Below, one piece after another: positions 20,947 to 31,319 of a stretch of 41,080 bases of DNA. Below the pieces are notes generated by a model. That model made no database searches. It was not told the DNA's origin and saw nothing but the letters and a program-made list of their open reading frames with translations. Position 1 is the first letter of the stretch. Each line of letters begins with the position of its first letter. This DNA is from Chromera velia (lineage: Eukaryota > Sar > Chromeraceae), in the NCBI GenBank assembly GCA_018398765.1, contig JAHBMJ010000620.1:32501-73580 (forward strand), read 5' to 3'. The position numbers were made by a program, and so were the translations under genes.

Positions 20947-23900
20947 CATTGCCTCCTTCCTTCCCTGCATGATCGATCTTGTCCTCCTTCGTGCTGCATG
21001 CGTTCAGGTGGAGTCCTTGGGTTTCCTTCCGAAAGTTCTGCAATCGTTGGTTTCATTTTGACAAAATCGTGAAGAGCTCTTGGTTTGAGGCAATGATGAT
21101 GATCATCGTGACTGTGAATGTTGTCCTCCTAGTCCTGGACACTGTCGGATACTTCTCGGAAGAGGAGCAGACTCAGTATCTGGAGCCGGTGGATTTGGTT
21201 TTCTTTGCAATCTTTGGAGTGGAGGCAATTCTGAAGGTCAGTCGGTCGCTTGTTAAATGGAAAGACACGAAAAAGCTGAATAAAGCGTTTTTTGCGCACC
21301 TTGATCTCACTAGCTGCTTGATTGTCACTTGCTGAGCATTCTAGCTACTGTGACATGAGGGGTTGATAGACTTGCCCTGCTGACCACCTTGAAGTGATTG
21401 GCCAGTAGACTTCTGTCAAACAATTTGAAATCATTTCGCTGACTGATTTTTGCACTCTTGTCAGGTCAGTATCTGGAAATACTTTTGAGAAGCATGCATT
21501 TCTGAGCCGCTCTTTCAAATGATCAATCTGCAGATCATTGGTCTGTCCGTCCAAGGATATTTCAGCGACGGCTGGAACGTCCTCGACTTTTCCATTTTGA
21601 TGGTGACTGCCGTGACTAACTCTCTCTATGCTGTTGTGGGAAGATTCGCCCGTTTGGGAAGACTGCTGAAGGCAGCAAGGATTCTTAGGACGGGAAGGGC
21701 ACTCAGATTACTCAGGTACGAACAACCACATGGAAGTTGGGCGGAAAGGGGATGTGGCCAGAGGGGACTTTGCTGCTCTTTTTACTGTCTTCAACTGTGC
21801 ACATTCGGCGACAGCCGCTTTCCTGTCTCTTTCTCTTTCTTACTCCGAGGCGGACTTTCAGTCTTCGTGCCTCTTTGCTGGTCCTTCTGGCTGCTTCTTC
21901 GGTCAGCTTTCGGTCTCTTCTTTGTTCGTATTGTCTGCTTTTCATTTGTGCTTTAAATCACATCGACTTGTTAAATCTTTCTGTAATGTGAGTACTCAAA
22001 TCGATATGAGTGCTGTTTTTTGTCTAAAGTCTCGAATCGAATCGGATCTGCAAGAAAAACCCCCAATGAATGAGAGTGCAGGTACCTCTATGTAGTGCTG
22101 CCGATGTTTTCAACCTTCACCCGTCTCTTCGACCTCGTCCAAAAGTTTTTTGTTTCCATCCCTGCCGTGCTCTCCGTCCTTGTGGTGATCTTCACGATCA
22201 TCTACCTGTACGCTGCCATGGGACTGTTGGTGTTCGGGATGGACGCGGACGTTCAAAAAGTAAACGCGTTGCCGAAATCAGAAATCCTGGATGGTCATGG
22301 TCAGCAAATGCTGGATGGTATTCTAGCTTCAGAAACACCTGTTCAGAAAAGAAAAGAAGAAATGAACACCTGTTCAGAAANTTCAGAAACACAAAGAAGA
22401 AATGAACACCGTGTGCATCTTCCATTCAGTAGAGAGTCGTCTCGTCAAAAAACTTTTCCGAACTTTGTTCTTTTTTTGTTTAGAAAAAACTCGCCGTAGT
22501 TCAACATATGGTCTCTCGAGTACCTATGTGAGGGCCCTCTTTCATTCACCTGCATCCTTCGTCTTGCTTTCTTGAGAGCAAGTCGGTATCTTTATTTTGA
22601 CGCACGCCTACCTGCAGCGGAAGTGAATCTCTCCTTCGGAGTGTTCGCAGTCCCTGATTACTGGGTGCTGTCCTCTTTCGAGAGCTTTCCTGCGGCAGTG
22701 GTCACGCTGATGCAGGTGGGTGAGGCACAGGGCACAGTTAGCGGGAGGTTGCAAGACACAGATCAGCATTCTCGGTGTCGATCTGAAGTACTCTTGTTTG
22801 AGGTGTCTGTGCGTTCATCCGAATATACAGTTTGGTGGATGGTCAAGCGGTCGCTTGTTCTTCCAGATCTGTCGGTGTCTTTGCCATGAAGTTTCACTCA
22901 CCTTTGGGGAGACTGTAGGATTTGCAGAATGCTTTCTTTTTTCTGAGACTCATTGCACCTGTCCTCACTTTTGTTTTCGCTTGAATTCTGTCCTCTTCTT
23001 TCTGATTGCAGATTCCCCTCTCAGCAGGATGGGTGTCAGTCGAGTTTCTCTTTGAATTAATATCTTTGTGGCTCGCGCAGTTGAGCAGCATCCTTTTTGA
23101 GGAGAGCAAAAACTTTTTCGTCTCTTTTTGAGGGGGACTAGCGTCTTGACTCAGCAGGATGAGGTGGATGCGTTACGTCATGAGCAAAGAGACATTCTTT
23201 TTCATTCTGTGGCGAGCACACAGCCTTTCTTACAGACTGTCGTTGTCAATTGCAATCTGCTTGACAGCCTCCCTCTGCATCCATCGTTTCTGATTCCTCT
23301 GTCTTCTGTAAGACACAAGGAACAAAAGTATTTGAGCTTCCAAGAGGCTGACGCTCCTGCATCCTGTCCTCATACAATATCATCTCATCTTCCTTCTTGA
23401 ACATTGATTGCTACTCACACTTCCATACTAGGGAGGGCACCTGGGTCATCGGATACAGTTGATTTTTTTTTGCGTGTCCGTTCAACTGTGTATTTCTTTC
23501 ATCATTCGCTGTCGGTATGAATGCAGCGTGACGATGATTATGTACTCCAAATTTGTCGGTACAGCAGGGTAAGTCAAACCGGTCTGTCTCATCAAGCGAA
23601 GACATAAATAAAAACAGAACAAATACAGCGAAAGGGGCAGAAAATGGAAGTCCAACTTGGACGGGACTGCAGTGAAGAAATGAATTTTGGATTCTTCCCT
23701 CTCTACATTGCGCAGCCAGATAGAAAGCGGATTACCGCTAGAGGTCGCTGTGTATGTGTGTGTCTGTTTATGTGTGTGTGTGTGTGTCAGCGAATGTATT
23801 CTCCATCTCCCCATTTTCTTGCTTGTGGCTTCCGTTTCACACTGCGCCGTCTCTCTCTCCTGTGCAGTTCGGTCCTCTTCTTCATGTCAGCCTTCGTTCT

Positions 23901-24541
23901 CATCTTCATGCTTGGCCTTTCTGTGTTGACGTCCGTTCTGATCGAGGTGGGTCAGTCTCTCTCTTTCTCTTTTTCTTTCTCTTTTGGCTAATTGTCTTTG
24001 TTTCCCATGCAGCCTTTTGTTGTATGTTGCACGGCTCACAGTCCTATGTGAATGTTCTGCCACATGTGTGAGCAGCTTCTCTTCATAGCAAATGGAGATC
24101 CTCAGCAATCATCCTACCCTCGTTGTGTGAGCAGCTTCTCTTCATAGCAAATGGAGATCCTCAGCAATCATCCTACCCTCGTTTTCTGAAAAGCAGCACT
24201 TGTACGGTGGCTTTCTCTTTCCTGTTTGGTCATTTTAATTTGTTTCCCTTGAAAAAGCTGTATGTCACTCCTTGCACACTGCTGCCTTTGTGGTTTTTTC
24301 AGGTGTTCAGTGCCATGGAAGACGACACAAAGAGAAAGCGACGCTTCAAGACAACGCGAACGTTGCTCCTCGAAAGACAGGCACGGTCAGGAACAACACA
24401 GCAGAGAAGGGGACAGAAGAGGAAACAGGACAGAAGGAATGTTCCTGTCGCATTAAAAAAAGACGACACAGAAGAAAGACGCATGTTGATGCTTGCTCTC
24501 AGAGCAATCGCAAAAGATTCCAGGGACCATCAGTTTTCTGA
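16947..24541 (+). CDS. TPC1: Two-pore channel (TPC), channel-forming exons 1-15
   Basis: Voltage- and Ca2+-sensing cation channel of the TPC family, which acts in endosomal, vacuolar or related membranes. Exons: 16947-17523, 17813-18140, 18413-18685, 18990-19149, 19369-19469, 19854-20013, 20341-20531, 21008-21236, 21534-21715, 22082-22299 (right end approximate), 22618-22715, 23012-23034, 23527-23568, 23868-23946, 24303-24541. All junction phases agree. Residues 1-260 are a cytosolic N-terminus. Domain I S1-S4 lie at about 261-395 (S4 RALRMFRPLGIIR), S5 at 400-430, pore loop MFSLDNYPDIAQ at about 460 and S6 at about 483-510. The linker at 533-597 has two EF-hand-like loops. Domain II follows: S1 about 616, S4 about 709-734 with nine basic residues, S5 about 755-785, pore loop ending LSAGWVVTM, S6 to about 887. 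The NYPDI pore word and the EF-hand linker point to a plant-type TPC rather than a fragment of a four-domain channel. An in-frame upstream ATG at 16839 is possible, but I prefer MEDPP at 16947. Confidence 0.88.
17595..17648. repeat. (CT)n microsatellite in TPC intron 1
   Basis: A nearly pure CT run shortly after the exon 1 donor. Confidence 0.9.
20341..20531 (+). other. EF-hand pair encoded by TPC exon 7
   Basis: The first loop, DLEDTGKLTVGR, has Asp at positions 1 and 4 and Gly at 6, but Arg where the bidentate Glu (position 12) is expected. The second loop, DENVDSWLDPVE, keeps Asp1, Asn3, Asp5, Asp9 and Glu12, with Ser instead of Gly at 6. The second loop should therefore be the better Ca2+ site. 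The exon sits between the end of domain I S6 and the start of domain II, as in plant TPC1. Confidence 0.75.
20618..20945. repeat. CTGT / CT / CA simple repeats in TPC intron 7
   Basis: (CTGT)n and (CT)n blocks at 20618-20815, a short CACA run, then (CT)n at about 20909-20942. Confidence 0.85.
22328..22410. repeat. Short imperfect repeat with an unresolved base
   Basis: The words TTCAGAAACAC and GAAGAAATGAACACC occur twice, and the only N of the window is at 22381 between the two copies. The spot lies in TPC intron 10 and looks like an assembly join or collapsed repeat. Confidence 0.7.
24065..24182. repeat. Perfect 59-bp tandem duplication in TPC intron 14
   Basis: 24065-24123 is repeated without a change at 24124-24182. 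The absence of differences implies a recent event or an assembly artefact. Confidence 0.9.
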
Positions 24542-24677
24542 GTAGTGTTCTGTGTGCTTTGGTTCCTCCTGTTTTTTGTTTTTACGCATCAATCGCCCTG
24601 GTTTTCTTTTCCTGTGGGAACATGTGGGACTAGCCGTGTTTGTCGCAAAGACCTTTCTCTCTCTTACCATTCTGCAG

Positions 24678-26611
24678 ATGGGCCCAGAGGTGGGCAGGGC
24701 TCCGTCTGCTTCAGAAACGGACGCGAACAAAAAAGGGCTTGGCAACAGATGAGGAGGGGGAGGCAGAAGAGAAGGACGAGAAGGTCTGTCTGTGAGTTCT
24801 TTTGTGCATGAGAAGAAGAACACAGAGGGATGGCAGAAAGGAAAGACAAGGAACAGAGTAGGACTATTTGGCCCACAGAGAATAGAGCAATTCTTCCGAT
24901 TTCTGTCTATCTGTCTGTCTGTCTGTCTATCTGTCTGTCTGTCTGTCTGTCTGTCTGTCCATTCAGTCTGTCTATTTGCGTGTCGACGTTGGAGACCACG
25001 GGGCGTCGACGCAGAGGAGGAAAAAGAAGACAACGGGAGTCTGACTCTTGATCGAGGCTCTTTCTTTCGTCTTGATGCATCTGTCCCCCTCATTCGTTTG
25101 TTTGCCTCGGCCCCCAATGGCATGTTTTTGTGGACATACACCTTCCTTCCTTGCTCCCTGCCTATCTGCCTACAGGGAGGTAAGGGAGGGTCCTCTGAGG
25201 GTCAAAGGGACTCGAAGATTCTGGAGGCGGTGGGTTGTGCTCGGGATTTCTCTCTGGTCTTTCGCTTTCACCATATTGTCTCTTCTCAGCACGCCTTCCG
25301 TGTATGTTTTGTACGGCTTTTCCTATTTTCTCTCTCTCTCTCTTTCTTTCTTCTCTGCCTCTTTCTCCTTTTTGTGTATGGGTCTTTGTGCATTTGTCCA
25401 ACTCTGCTGCTCCGTCTAACCCCTCTTGCACAAATGTTTTGTCAAGCAATGCAGTTGTATGAAACCAAAGGAAACGCATTGAGGGCATCTTAAAAGCTCT
25501 GCTGGATGCTTGGAGCATCTCTGCCGTTCATGTGTGGGGGCCGGCATGTGTGTTGCTGCAGGTGGACGCAGAGACAGCGATGAGCACCACAGAGCTGCTC
25601 CTCAGAAAAGTCCGTCAGTGGGGAGCAACGCAAAGGGGCTCCAGGCAGATCGACAGACAGAGTGAACTTAAAGCAGTCGCTGGTCGAACTCTCACGGACT
25701 ATTGTTGTCTGCACAGAGGTGCTGTGCAGTGATCAAACAGATGTTGAAATTTCCTCTCGATCCTTCTGAAAACCATTCGAATCCCGTTGGAGTATTGCGG
25801 CCTTCGATTGCTCCACTACACTTTTGATGCACCGACAATTTGGATTGCGTGAATTCTCTAGCTCGATTGCTTGATTGATTGGTGTCGTTGCATGCAGTTG
25901 TTTCTGGCCTCCCTAGACATGGGCATAGTGGAGACTCGGGAGATTGTCTACGTTTCCTCGGTGATCCAACACCCGTATGCGCTGATGCGGACATTGGAGG
26001 GGCGGCAGATTGCTCGCACGCAGATGTGCGGTTTCAACGAAACCCGGAGCCAGAACGCCCTTTTGCTCCTCCTGAGACGGTGTGAGACGGCGCTCCTGAA
26101 CGAACCCGACGCGATCATTCGAGAAATCGAAACTTTTCTCTGCACAGCAGCCTCTGCTCAAGAAGTGTGGCTGGTCAGTTGGTCAATCTGAAAAAGAAGT
26201 GTCTCAAGGGGTCTGTGCCTTTCCAAAGTTTCATTCGGATTCGCATGCAAAGCAAGTCTGAAGCTTGAACGTGCGGCAACGTTGACTGAGGAAGCAGTCC
26301 AATTGCAAAACTTCAATTTGAGAGCATTCGGTGAATGCAGGGCACACCTCACCGACCTTTTGGCGGTAATGCTCGAACATGCATTCATATTTGCTTAGCC
26401 AGTTCTCTTCTTGTCGAGTCCAGCCGACAAGAATATATCATCTTCTTGTCTTCTGACACGTGAGCGCAGGTCTTCTTCGACCATGTCCGCTTCAAGGAGG
26501 CAGACCCGGTAAGTGAGAGACGGACCGGGACGGCAGGGATCGTGGCTTCTTTTCTGCTCTTTTCTCGTCATGAGCTTCTCTTGTTCTGGGAATAAAACAC
26601 CTGTTTGCTTT

Positions 26612-26658
<47 letters not shown>

Positions 26659-29600
26659 TACACACACACAAAAAGATAGAAAGACAATCTCAATCATTTC
26701 CGATCGTTCTTCTTTCCTGTCCGTGCAGGAAGCGGCTGTTCGTCGAGAGACTCAGAGCACAGAGCTCATTCGAAAAGTCGCTGGTGCCTTCCAGAAAATG
26801 TCGCCCTTCAGTCGGAAAACCGCTGACTCCTCTCCGGCTTCCCCCTCCCCTCGAAGTAAGGGCTTGGGCGTTTTGAAAGACAAGTTCCAGCAGAGAAGCA
26901 AAAGCTGGAAGGACGCAGTCGGAAAGGGCGCAGAGAGGCCGAATGCTCCTCAAGATTCCTTTTCCTGGCAGCAAGAGGAGGAGGGTGAGGGAGGTGCGGC
27001 GTCGGAGGAGAGCCCGACACTCGGTCATGTGCCCTCCAGAAGGTCGGGCCATCCTGAGAGAGTGATAGAAGAAGATGCCAGAGGCACCTCTCCACTTTTA
27101 TTGGGTGCTCTGGAGACACCCCCAAGGACGGTTCGCACGGAGCCCGTCCAGGAAGAATCAGTGGAAGAGCCACCTGTCGGGGCCACTTCACCAAAGGCCC
27201 CGGCAGCATCGACCGCGTCGATTCCTGGGCAGATCAACGAGGACGAGGACGACGAGGACGAGGCGGCGCTGCTTGCTGAGGTGACGGGGGGCCCGCAGGA
27301 CCCCGGCACACGGGGTGAAGGTGTTGGTGGGGGGGGCCCTTTCATATTCCAAGTGGAAGCAGAGGCTTCGGATTCCCCTGCAGACGGAACTTCTCGGTCT
27401 CGCGTGGTGATGCCTAGTACAGGAGGGTCTGGGTGTGCAGGAGGCGGGGACGGGAAAGTAAGTAATGATCCTGCGTCTAGAAATCAGGCTATGTCACGAG
27501 TTCGCTTTCCGGGGCCAGCGGGGTCTCTGTCTGAAAAAGAAAATCATGGAGATGATCCGGACAGAAGGACGGAGGGAAGGGTGGGGGGAAGGGGTTCGAT
27601 TGACTCTCTTTTGGACGTGGTCACAGGGGGGGGCGAGGGGGGGCTTCTCGGGAGAGCAACGTTAGCGCCGTCTTCCGGTAACTCTAGGTAAGTGAAAATA
27701 GTACCTGGTTTCTTTTTGTTAGATTTGAGTTTGGAAGTAGAAGGTACATCCGACAGGGTGGAATCAGTTTCCACAATTGAAGTACAGAGTCGAGCTCTCT
27801 TGAAAGGATCCCGCTTTTTGTTTTCAAGTTGGGGCTGAGAGCCAGACCGCACAGACAGGAAACTACAGGACTGATCGATCAGCCACCCTACGGAGAGGGA
27901 GGAGACAGATCGATGCCGCATGCCGTATGTGCATGTGGGCAAAAACAGTATCCGACGTCTCCCTTTCTTTCTGTGCGTCTGTTTGCTTAACCGAGGTGGC
28001 TGCCTGCTCGTGTTCCCTGTCCCTTGAGTTCATGCAGAGTGATTACAAACGAAGGCCCTTCCCTTCACCCGCCAGACCCCTCAAGATCGTCATCCAGCAG
28101 ACAGCAGCCGGTGCATCAGGTGGCCCCAAAGAGAGGTCTCTCAAAGGGAGAATTTCTTCCATGGGCAGCCAGAGCATTCAAGAAGGCAGAGCCAACAACG
28201 TTCATTCTCAGCAGAGACAAAGACTGTACATGGAACAAGGTCGGCCACCCAGGCAGGCAGTCCCTTGAATGAATACGCACTTTTTGGATGTCAATCATGG
28301 TTGTTCGGTTCTCATGCAGGCAATCGGTAGAGTTCTGAAGATGGTAGGTGCGACCTTTGTACCAACATCCGCAATGCAGAAATGCAGCAAAGCACGCTCT
28401 CATCTTCGTTCAAGTTTAACCTTCGATTCTTCCGGCAACTGTCAGGCTGCATGGGAGTCGGCCCAAAGAGAAATGCGCAAAATGGGAGAGCGCAGAAAGA
28501 AAAAGGGTCGATCCTTTCCGGCTCATTCTCTTTCCCCTTTGAAATTCAATCCTTCCAGACAAACCCCTCCATCCCTCCCAAGACTCTTGCCCCCTCTTCG
28601 CCCAAGACTCTGTCTGCAGGCATGGAGTGGGTGCAGAGCAGTTTTGAACAACACTTGCTCCGAGGGGGAGATTCAACAGATCACCCTGGTGGACGGAGCC
28701 ACGGCGACAGGAGAGGGAGACAAACAGAAGGAAGACCAGGATTCAGATTCTTTTTTGTAAGTGTTCCATTTTTCCCCATCAAATATGTGCGAGTCTAGCA
28801 TCATGTCTTTCTTATTGCTTTCGCTACCCTTTCCTTGTCTTTCTTTTGCGGTTTCGTGAGATGGCACCGTCTTTTTCCTGCGGTCTTTCCTTTCGCCACA
28901 TGATCAAGTCTTCCTTTGACTCCTTTCACAAGAGGAAGCTGTCGTCATCACAGGTATCTATGCCAATGTAGCTCACCTTCTTTGCTGCTGCCGTTTTCTT
29001 CAACTTCTACCGTTCAGGCATGGAAGCTTCTTACCTTGCTTTGAGTACAACTTTTCTCCACAATCGACCAGTCAGTCACTTTGTACTCTCGCGTGGCGCT
29101 GCAAATCGCGCGCCCTTCTTTATTCTTCGCAGCTTGAGTTCGTACGAAGTGTCCCGTGACTGTGCTCAAAAAATTAAATCCTGAGTCTTTCCATGCGCTT
29201 TTGACCCTGCTCTTTCCACCCGGCCCGCTTTTTGGCGGTCCGGTGAATTCCTTGGGATGCAGCTCGAGCGTATTCGTGCCCTCGTTCTGATGGTCTGACT
29301 AACGAGACAGTGATCCCTCCTTCAGTCCCTCTTTTTTTTCTTCTTCGTGAGGAAAGAAGCCGAAGTGCATGAAAGCAGGGCAAATGCTTAGTTTTTTGTT
29401 ATCTTGTTTGCAGGTAAACTCACCAAGAGAGCCCCCACGACCAACGGGTTCGGAGAAACGGACTCCGAGGGGTCCGACGGAGGAGGAGGAGAAGACCCTT
29501 TCGAGTCCTCTGAGGCTGCTGCTGAGGCACAGAGACGTGCGCGCATGATGCCCCGGAAGAGTTCTGTCGTTCGAGACACCCATGCAGTGGCCCTCTCTGC

Positions 29601-30938
29601 AATTGGAGGACTTCAGAAGAGTCACACAAAGACCAAACGTTTGACAATTGTGAAAGACAACGAGAACGGTCAGGATCCTGCATGCAGGATCGATCGAGGC
29701 ATCTAGAGGGCCGGGGTGGTGAAGAGGAAAAGCATTGGATTTCGCAAGGAATTTCATTCAGAGCACGACAAGATCTGCAGCGACGTGCCATGTGATTCGC
29801 CCACTCTCTTCCAACCATCTGTCCCGGTCACTCATGGGGTTTTCTCATTTGCTTTCTGCCAGCACCCACTGACTACCCGCTGCGAATCACTCAAATTTTC
29901 ACGACTCCGTTCCCGAATCTCTGCCTTCCTTCCTTCCTTCCTTCTCAAGTCCGTTTGACTAACAATAACCCTCTGACTGACTGCACGCCTGCCTTTCGCT
30001 CTGCATGCAGACAACGGTGTCCAGACAGTTGACTGGAGGGGGGAAGGAGACACCACAGAATTCGACGCCCCGGATCCTCAAGTGACAACGGGCCAAGGCT
30101 CGGAGAAGCCGAAGTCTCCTCCAGACCCAGACCCTAGAGTCCCCCCAAGCCCCTCCTCAGGTCCGGCCACTGCATCATCCGGACCCAAAGCCTCAGTCCT
30201 GCACACAGTCATGATTGAGACTGCTCACCCTGCTACGACCAGTGAAGGACCCCCGCAGCTTTCGAGGAGAATGTGAGTGAGTCAATGGGGGGGCTTCTTC
30301 TCTTTCTTTCAACTTGTCGGGGCGTAGCCGTCTTATCGCACCACAAACATCCTCCATGACGCTTGCCTGAGGCTCTCTCTTCTTGTGAGATGCTCCGTTT
30401 GGTTCAATTTCATTTAATTTTCTTTTTTTGTCGAAGAGAGATGAAAGAGCAGGGGAAACTTGCGGCAACAAGAACAAAGCTGCTCCCATGCAACCGAATC
30501 TTCGATCGTTTTCAAGATCGATTCAGCCTTTCCTTTAATTCGTGCTTCTTCGATCGCCTCTACATGACATGCCCTCCTTTCCCTTCTAAGACATCCTTTG
30601 ATCCTTTTGTTTGCTCACCCAACATTTTCGCTCTCCGTCGCATGCATCTCTCTGCAGATTTGGGGGAGTCTATCTGTGGAGAACGCGAAGATGGGCAAAT
30701 GAGGACCTGGAGGAGGCAGAGGTGGGTGGAAGAGACTTTTTGTTGGGCTTCTGTAGTGGTGCCAGTGGATTTCATCCTTTTTGTTTTAGTGTCTGAACGG
30801 TACTTGTACCCAGCAGGGTAAGGTTGAAATGCTGAACTGTATGTGAGTGTGAGTGTGAGTGTGAGTGTGAGTGTGAGTGTGAGTGTGCGTGTGCGTGTGC
30901 GTGTGCGTGTGCGTGTGAGTGTGAGTGTGCGTGCGTGT

Positions 30939-30979
<41 letters not shown>

Positions 30980-31063
30980 TGTGAGTGTGAGTGTGAGTGT
31001 GAGTGTGAGTGTGAGTGTGAGTGAGTGTGTGAGTGTGTGTGTGTGAGTGTGAGTGTGAGTGTG

Positions 31064-31106
<43 letters not shown>

Positions 31107-31319
31107 GTGTGTGTGTGTGTGTATGTGTGTGTGTCATTCTCTCTCTAAATACGCAGACGCATGCGTCTATACGTGTTGCAGGACCTTGTGCGGGCGTTCC
31201 AAAACGCCTTGCGATTGTTAAAGGTCCTTCTGAGAAAACGGTTTGAGTCCGACTTTGCAGTCGAGTGCTTGGATGAAAGGGACGATTGTGCAGTACATGG
31301 AACAAACGCAACGGAATGA
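24678..31319 (+). CDS. TPC1: C-terminal tail exons 16-30 of the TPC gene
   Basis: Exons in phase with the channel: 24678-24783, 25176-25229 (tentative), 25562-25609, 25898-26166, 26341-26365, 26470-26508, 26729-27687, 28038-28239, 28320-28347, 28446-28756, 28935-28953 (tentative), 29414-29668, 30011-30272, 30658-30721 and 31182 to a TGA at 31317-31319. The link is donor GA|GTAGTG at 24542, whose first bases contain the TAG that would otherwise end the channel. Residues about 1021-1150 look helical ([19 protein letters not shown], then [19 protein letters not shown]). Residues 1150-1470 are acidic and Ser/Pro/Gly-rich. Residues 1470-1530 include [20 protein letters not shown]. The final exon encodes [20 protein letters not shown], an amphipathic basic helix. 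No known domain is recognised. Alternatively this is a separate downstream gene, but there is no obvious start and only 132 bases separate the TAG from the next exon. Confidence 0.58.
24905..24972. repeat. (TCTG)n microsatellite in TPC intron 16
   Basis: A TCTG tetranucleotide array with a few TCTA units. Confidence 0.88.
26610..26672. repeat. (CT)n-(CA)n microsatellite in TPC intron 21
   Basis: A CT run passes directly into a CA run, just before exon 22. Confidence 0.9.
30839..31135. repeat. GAGTGT / GT repeat in the last TPC intron
   Basis: About 300 bases of alternating GTGAGT, GTGCGT and GT units fill most of intron 29. Every GTGAGT unit looks like a splice donor on the plus strand. Confidence 0.92.

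Noticed and set aside
24543-24545. TAG as the natural stop of the channel protein
   Set aside because: It can be translated to the stop, so a short isoform is possible. The GTAGTG donor and exact phase match to the following exons make splicing the better main model.
30772-31311. Minus-strand ORF of Thr/His and Ser/His repeats
   Set aside because: It is the complement of the GTGAGT microsatellite inside a TPC intron.
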